Shown here: piece after piece, positions 7,660 through 10,618 of the stretch
Position numbering within the stretch: position 1 is the first letter of the stretch
Layout of the letters: each line of letters opens with the position of its first letter
Assembly: GCA_009776395.1 (NCBI GenBank)
Contig: WRNX01000040.1
Location: 1 to 10,618, forward strand
Direction of reading: 5' to 3'
Source: Lentimicrobiaceae bacterium
Lineage (GTDB): Bacteria > Bacteroidota > Bacteroidia > Bacteroidales > WCHB1-69
DNA length: 10,618 nt
Translations under genes and position numbers: made by a program
The notes under the pieces: generated by a model
What the model was told of the DNA's origin: nothing
Databases searched by the model: none
The model's input: only the letters and a program-made list of their open reading frames with translations

Positions 7660-7691
7660 CAAAAATATATTTTTTTTAATACCTATTTCAA
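7660..7691 (-). promoter_or_regulatory. Promoter of rpmB
   Basis: The minus strand shows TTG at 7691-7689, a 21-bp spacer, then TATTTTTG at 7667-7660 followed by CGCC. This matches the Bacteroidota sigma-ABfr pattern of a -33 TTG and a -7 TAnnTTTG box. The leader would be about 30 nt. The -33 element falls inside the last codons of the SPOR gene, so the promoter overlaps that gene's 3' end. Confidence 0.75.
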
Positions 7692-8696
7692 CACCCAATA
7701 ATTTTTGTCTAACTGCCCTGCAATTTTATTCGCTTCTTCCTCATTATCAAATATTCCAACACAAACACGAATCCGCGGACTTTGTGGATGAACAATCAAT
7801 TTAGCATGATATTGCTCCAATTTTTTCTGTTTTATATGAAGCAAAGCGCTCTCTTCTTGCATAAAACTGCCCGCAATTACGTAAAAATAACCTTTATTAT
7901 AGGGTACGTATAATTCTTTGTAAATTGCCAAAGAGATCAGATTATCATTTTTTTTCTCATCTTTTATTACTTCAATATTGTTTGTGGATAAATTAGGGTT
8001 TTGTTCTGTTATTGTTTCAACAGGAAGTTCAATTTCAGCAGTTTGTTCATCCTCTACATTATTTATGGATAGATCTTTTTCGTTATTTGTAGTATCTAAT
8101 ATTACATGATATTCATTCTTAGTAAAAACAGTTTGACAACATTTTTTTATTTCATTTTTAAAAAACAAAACAAATAATAAAACAACTGCTACTGATATGG
8201 TTAGGATAAACCAAAACAGATCTCGTTTTTTCTTCTTTTTTTGTAAAACAATTCGTTTATCTTTTACGGGCGGTTTTATATCATCCTCCTTTTTGAGAGG
8301 AATAAAAACAGGTTCTAACCCTTCGTTTTCAATATTTAATTGTGGAATAACCAAACTTTGGAAAACAATTTTATCTGAATTATCTTTTGAAAAAGTACCA
8401 AAATTTTCAAAATAAACAGTTTTGTTGTGTTCCAATCCTTTTTCAAGCAAATCTACCCATTCAAGAATTTTGTCTTGGGCTTCATCAATTCTAATTTGTT
8501 GCCATTTAGAAAGTTTATTAACAAAATCAAATCCTTCAATCTCTTTTGAATAATCAAATTCAATCATATTTTGAGGCGGAAAAACAATATCTTCTTGAAT
8601 ATATGCCGACATTTTTTTTACATAAAATGTTCCTAATTTAGCAACAGATACGCTGTTTTCTTCTAACAGCGCTTTGATAAGGAAAGAAATTATCAT
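7683..8696 (-). CDS. HU-CCDC81-like / transmembrane / SPOR-domain protein
   Basis: This 337-residue protein has three parts. Residues 1 to about 115 resemble the tandem HU-CCDC81 bacterial domains: an I-x-x-L-L-E-E-N-S-V-S-V-A-K-L-G-T-F start and a second F-E-N-F-G-T-F at 96-102. A basic stretch (K-K-K-K-K-K-R at 153-158) precedes one transmembrane helix at about 160-179. After a polar linker, about 269-336 is a SPOR domain (Y-F-Y-V-I-A-G-S-F, then I-R-V-C-V-G-I-F and W-V-L-K). SPOR domains bind peptidoglycan lacking stem peptides, often at division sites. The layout predicts a cytoplasmic N-domain, an inner-membrane anchor and a periplasmic SPOR domain. This combination is known in Bacteroidota; its job, perhaps at the septum, is not established. 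The start codon directly abuts a 63-bp heptanucleotide array, so there is no normal ribosome-binding region. It follows kdsB in the same direction. Confidence 0.85.
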   Translation of the reverse strand: MIISFLIKALLEENSVSVAKLGTFYVKKMSAYIQEDIVFPPQNMIEFDYSKEIEGFDFVNKLSKWQQIRIDEAQDKILEWVDLLEKGLEHNKTVYFENFGTFSKDNSDKIVFQSLVIPQLNIENEGLEPVFIPLKKEDDIKPPVKDKRIVLQKKKKKRDLFWFILTISVAVVLLFVLFFKNEIKKCCQTVFTKNEYHVILDTTNNEKDLSINNVEDEQTAEIELPVETITEQNPNLSTNNIEVIKDEKKNDNLISLAIYKELYVPYNKGYFYVIAGSFMQEESALLHIKQKKLEQYHAKLIVHPQSPRIRVCVGIFDNEEEANKIAGQLDKNYWVLK

Positions 8697-8759
8697 AGTG
8701 ATTAGTGATTAATGATTAGTGATTAATGATTAGTGATTAGTGATTAGTGATTAGTGAGT
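8697..8759. repeat. Nine-unit AGTGATT heptanucleotide array before the SPOR gene
   Basis: Nine consecutive 7-bp units run from 8697 to 8759. Six are AGTGATT, two are AATGATT (8711-8717, 8725-8731) and the last is AGTGAGT. The array begins at the base next to the SPOR gene ATG and fills most of the gap to kdsB. The unit contains a stop codon in both directions (TAG on plus, TAA on minus). Confidence 0.95.
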
Positions 8760-8779
8760 TTAATAGATCAATAGTTTAA

Positions 8780-8800
8780 TTTTCAATTTTCAATTTTCAA
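8780..8800. repeat. Heptanucleotide array TTTTCAA across the kdsB stop
   Basis: Three perfect TTTTCAA units (TTGAAAA on the coding strand) encode the last kdsB residues L-K-I-E-N and supply the TGA stop at 8785-8783. A degenerate unit may extend to 8773. With the array at 8697-8759 it makes almost the whole kdsB-SPOR gap repetitive. Confidence 0.8.
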
Positions 8801-9517
8801 AAGGTCTTCCGGAGTGTCAATAGCAATGCTTTCGTGGTGGCAAATGGATATGTGAATAGGATAATCGTTTTCTAACCAGCGAAGTTGCTCTAATTTTTCA
8901 GTTTCTTCTAATGGCGATATGGGTAGTTTTGTAATTTGCTGCAAAATATTGTTAAGATAAGCATAAATACCGATGTGCTTGAAAGAGTTGAAAGTTAAGA
9001 GTTGAGAGTTGGAAATGGAAAGTGGAAAATTGAAACAGGGGATTGCCGCACGGGAAAAGTAAAGCGCTTTGTTTGATTTTGTAAAAACTACTTTTACTTT
9101 GTTAGGATTGGTCAGTTCTTCGTTAGTAGTAATGGGTTTTGCTAATGTTACAATTTGAACTTCAGGATTTTTAAACATTTTGGATAAGAGATTAATTTCC
9201 TCTTTTCTAATCAACGGTTCATCTCCTTGTATGTTAATAATTAAATCGTTATCTTTAAGATTAAGGATTCTTGCAGTTTCTGCGCATCGGTCGGTTCCTG
9301 ATGCATGATTTGGATTTGTCATAATAACTTTTCCGCCAAAATCTGCTACAGTTTTTTTAATTCTTTCATCCTCAGTGGCAACAAAGAGATCATCTAAGTC
9401 TGCTTCTTTGCATCTTTCATACACATGTTGAATCATGGGTTTGTTATCAATAAGCGCCAACGGTTTACCGGGAAAACGGGTGGAAGCGTAGCGTGCAGGA
9501 ATGATACCGATTACCAT
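8783..9517 (-). CDS. kdsB: 3-deoxy-manno-octulosonate cytidylyltransferase (CMP-Kdo synthetase)
   Basis: KdsB activates Kdo with CTP to CMP-Kdo for lipid A-Kdo assembly in lipopolysaccharide, so the cell should have an LPS outer membrane. The 244 residues carry the family signatures: I-P-A-R-Y-A-S-T-R-F-P-G-K-P-L at 6-20, A-T-E-D-E-R-I at 47-53, H-A-S-G-T-D-R at 71-77, N-I-Q-G-D-E-P at 95-101, Y-F-S-R-A-A-I-P at 153-160, K-H-I-G-I-Y-A-Y at 180-187, L-E-Q-L-R-W-L-E at 209-216 and I-D-T-P-E-D-L at 233-239. Length is normal. The loop between I-P-C and K-H-I-G (about 162-178), variable in the family, is encoded by a degenerate 7-bp array; the C-terminus and stop lie in another. Catalytic residues appear intact. 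It lies between the deoxynucleoside kinase and the SPOR gene, same strand. Confidence 0.95.
   Translation of the reverse strand: MVIGIIPARYASTRFPGKPLALIDNKPMIQHVYERCKEADLDDLFVATEDERIKKTVADFGGKVIMTNPNHASGTDRCAETARILNLKDNDLIINIQGDEPLIRKEEINLLSKMFKNPEVQIVTLAKPITTNEELTNPNKVKVVFTKSNKALYFSRAAIPCFNFPLSISNSQLLTFNSFKHIGIYAYLNNILQQITKLPISPLEETEKLEQLRWLENDYPIHISICHHESIAIDTPEDLLKIEN
8981..9036. repeat. Degenerate heptanucleotide array TTGAAAG inside kdsB
   Basis: Eight consecutive degenerate 7-bp units run in one phase from 8981 to 9036, with variants such as TTGAGAG, TTAAGAG and TGGAAAG. On the coding strand they encode the variable loop of KdsB, rich in Ser, Asn, Leu and Phe (residues about 161-179), without a stop codon. 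Confidence 0.8.
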
Positions 9518-9538
9518 AATTTTTTGAATTTTTTGTGT

Positions 9539-9558
9539 CCGTAGGCTGAAGCCTACGG
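9539..9558. repeat. Perfect 8-bp hairpin between the deoxynucleoside kinase gene and kdsB
   Basis: CCGTAGGC (9539-9546) pairs perfectly with GCCTACGG (9551-9558) around a TGAA tetraloop. On neither strand does a T-run follow, so it is not a typical intrinsic terminator. It is GC-rich against an A/T background and abuts a heptanucleotide array at 9559, which makes it resemble a REP-like palindrome. On the minus strand it would lie in the kdsB leader, about 22 bp before the ATG. Confidence 0.7.
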
Positions 9559-9579
9559 TTCATTGTTCATTATTAATAG
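9559..9579. repeat. Short heptanucleotide array TTCATTG next to the hairpin
   Basis: Three 7-bp units follow the hairpin directly: TTCATTG, TTCATTA and the more diverged TTAATAG. The array is short and the third unit is weak, but it has the same period as the other arrays in the window. Confidence 0.5.
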
Positions 9580-9613
9580 CTTAATTTAAAGATTTAATCC
9601 GTAACTCATTGTA

Positions 9614-10228
9614 TTAAAAAAGCCCGTACACTTCTGCATTCACCATTTCAATTACGGTGCCAAAATCTTCCGGAACTTCTTCAAATTTAATAGTATTCAC
9701 ATCTACAATCATAAGTTTCCCGTCCGAATAATTAGAAATCCATTCTTCATATCTTTCATTCAGCGATTTTAAATAATCTAAACGAATGGAAGTTTCATAA
9801 TCTCTGCCTCTTTTTTGGATTTGTGATACTAATGTGGAAACATCTGCTTTTAAGTAAATTAACAAATCCGGAGGTTGCAAAAACTGCATCATCAATTCAA
9901 ACAATGAAGAGTAATTTTCAAAATCACGGGTTGGCATTAATCCCATGGCATGCAAGTTAGGGGCAAAGATGTGGGCGTCTTCGTAAATTGTACGATCTTG
10001 AATCACACTTTTTTTCTTTTTTCGTAATTCAACAATTTGTCTAAAACGGCTATTCAGAAAATAAACTTGCAAGTTGAACGACCATCGTTGCATATCGTCG
10101 TAAAAACTTGCTAAATAGGGATTATTTTCAACGCTTTCATACAGCGCTTCCCAGCCAAAATGTTTGGCAAGCATTCCTGTAAGAGTAGTTTTTCCCGAGC
10201 CGATATTTCCGGCTACTGCTATGTGCAT
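9614..10228 (-). CDS. Deoxynucleoside kinase (dCK/dGK family)
   Basis: This 204-residue cytosolic kinase phosphorylates deoxynucleosides with a nucleoside triphosphate in dNTP salvage. It shows the P-loop G-N-I-G-S-G-K-T-T at 7-15, E-S-V-E-N-N-P-Y-L at 31-39 (substrate-site Glu), D-D-M-Q-R-W-S-F-N-L-Q at 44-54, the Q-D-R-T-I-Y-E-D motif at 77-84 (an E/D-R-S equivalent with Thr) and a LID with R-G-R-D-Y-E at 140-145. Length is typical for the bacterial dAdo/dGuo/dCyd kinases; which base is preferred cannot be read by eye. The ATG at 10228 is chosen because M-H-I-A-V-A-G-N-I-G matches the family start; an in-frame ATG 12 codons upstream adds only an A/T-rich stretch. It is first in a same-strand run with kdsB and the SPOR gene; the gap to kdsB is 96 bp. 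Confidence 0.93.
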   Translation of the reverse strand: MHIAVAGNIGSGKTTLTGMLAKHFGWEALYESVENNPYLASFYDDMQRWSFNLQVYFLNSRFRQIVELRKKKKSVIQDRTIYEDAHIFAPNLHAMGLMPTRDFENYSSLFELMMQFLQPPDLLIYLKADVSTLVSQIQKRGRDYETSIRLDYLKSLNERYEEWISNYSDGKLMIVDVNTIKFEEVPEDFGTVIEMVNAEVYGLF

Positions 10229-10388
10229 AATTATAAGATTTAAAAATAAATATTTAAAATGCAAATAAACATGAATTTTTTAAAATTAAACACAGTCCAT
10301 AAAAATATTTAATTCCGGACATAACAAGAAAGAATAATCAAAGTTTTCAAAGAAGATGAAAGTAAAAAACGATGGAGTTACTTGTTTG

Positions 10389-10423
10389 AATAGTGAATAG
10401 TGTTTAATGATTAGTGATTAAAT
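10389..10423. repeat. Heptanucleotide array AATAGTG/ATTAGTG, related to the array at 8697
   Basis: Two AATAGTG units (10389-10402) are followed by the diverged units TTTAATG, ATTAGTG and ATTAAAT. ATTAGTG is the same 7-mer, in another phase, as the AGTGATT unit of the array at 8697-8759, in the same orientation 1.6 kb away. Confidence 0.75.
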
Positions 10424-10427
10424 TTTA

Positions 10428-10435
10428 TATTTTTG
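10428..10435 (+). promoter_or_regulatory. Probable -7 box for the right-edge gene
   Basis: TATTTTTG, followed by CCG, is an exact match to TAnnTTTG and is the same octamer as the rpmB -7 box. It lies 53 bp before the ATG at 10489. The heptanucleotide array sits directly upstream, where the -33 element should be; no TTG is found there at 19-21 bp. Confidence 0.55.
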
Positions 10436-10488
10436 CCGTAAATTTTTAACCCAAATAATTTATTTAAAATAGATTATAAAGTTCTTTT

Positions 10489-10618
10489 ATGAAAAAAATT
10501 TTTTTATTGTAATATTTTTATCTGTTCTATTGTGTTCGAATAACGGATTGTTTTCTCAATCAAAAGAATGGGTTGAATATTTGGCGTTGCGCGATACTGC
10601 CGATAATTTGTATAATTT
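10489..10618 (+). pseudogene. Start of a secreted protein gene, frameshifted in its signal peptide (3' end outside window)
   Basis: ATG at 10489 opens M-K-K-I-F-L-L and meets TAA at 10510. Another frame, from 10506 to the window end, reads I-V-I-F-L-S-V-L-L-C-S-N-N-G-L-F-S-Q and continues with a plausible mature start, S-K-E-W-V-E-Y-L-A-L-R-D. Together they form a normal Sec signal peptide: M-K-K plus a hydrophobic core and a cleavage region near F-S-Q. The frames would join if one base were added in the A7T7 tract at 10492-10505. So this is either a real frameshift (inactivation or slippage switching) or an assembly error. The lipobox is not convincing. No family is recognised from the roughly 20 mature residues. 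A good -7 box lies upstream. Confidence 0.5.

Larger units (their letters stand above)
10229..10488. other. Intergenic region between divergent genes
   Basis: This 260-bp A/T-rich stretch separates the minus-strand kinase gene from the plus-strand gene at the right edge. It holds a heptanucleotide array (10389-10423) and a promoter-like box (10428-10435). Only very short open frames (about 14 codons) are present, without recognisable similarity. No tRNA or clear RNA fold was seen. Confidence 0.6.

Noticed and set aside
8697..8759. The nine-unit array considered as a CRISPR or plasmid-type iteron
   Set aside because: The units are contiguous 7-mers without spacers, and no cas or rep gene is nearby.
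9539..9558. The hairpin considered as the deoxynucleoside kinase terminator
   Set aside because: No T-run follows on the minus strand; the sequence after the stem is ACACAAAAAA, so intrinsic termination is not supported.
10283..10318. A possible RNA hairpin formed by GTCC and GGAC around an A/T-rich loop
   Set aside because: The stem is only 4 bp with a long loop and no conserved RNA motif; not distinguishable from chance.

Overview
The window looks like chromosomal DNA from a member of the Bacteroidota, probably Bacteroidales. The evidence is low-GC DNA, a gingipain-like C25 peptidase with a type IX secretion (T9SS) C-terminal signal, an HU-CCDC81/SPOR membrane protein of the kind known from this phylum, an IspE closest by eye to Bacteroides proteins, TAnnTTTG-type -7 promoter boxes, and no clear Shine-Dalgarno sequences. 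No rRNA, tRNA, CRISPR array, prophage or transposase gene was seen.

Layout. The left edge carries the 3' end of purB (+), convergent with a cysteine desulfurase-family gene (-). That gene is divergent from a 965-residue secreted cysteine peptidase (+), which is followed by ispE (+). ispE converges on mutL (-). Upstream of mutL on the minus strand lie a hairpin terminator, rpmB (own promoter), an HU/TM/SPOR protein, kdsB and a deoxynucleoside kinase, all on the minus strand. At the right edge a secreted-protein gene starts on the plus strand but is frameshifted in an A7T7 tract within its signal peptide.

Most genes are housekeeping: purine synthesis (purB), sulfur mobilisation, isoprenoid precursors (ispE), mismatch repair (mutL), ribosome (rpmB), Kdo activation for LPS (kdsB) and dNTP salvage. 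The deoxynucleoside kinase, kdsB and SPOR genes run in one direction with gaps below 100 bp and may be co-transcribed. The peptidase and the right-edge gene are the exported, accessory part.

The most unusual feature is a set of short, degenerate tandem arrays, almost all with a 7-bp unit, at eight places. They resemble in form the heptanucleotide STRR repeats of cyanobacteria. They differ in sequence from place to place but share the period. They occur inside genes (the T9SS signal of the peptidase, the variable loop of kdsB), across gene ends (the last codons and stop of purB and kdsB), directly before a start codon (SPOR gene) and between genes. Units free of stop codons on the coding strand lie inside genes; units that contain a stop lie at gene ends or between genes. 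A 7-bp unit encodes the same heptapeptide in all three frames, so such arrays can be tolerated in coding sequence. Also notable is a MutL whose endonuclease and zinc motifs look eroded.
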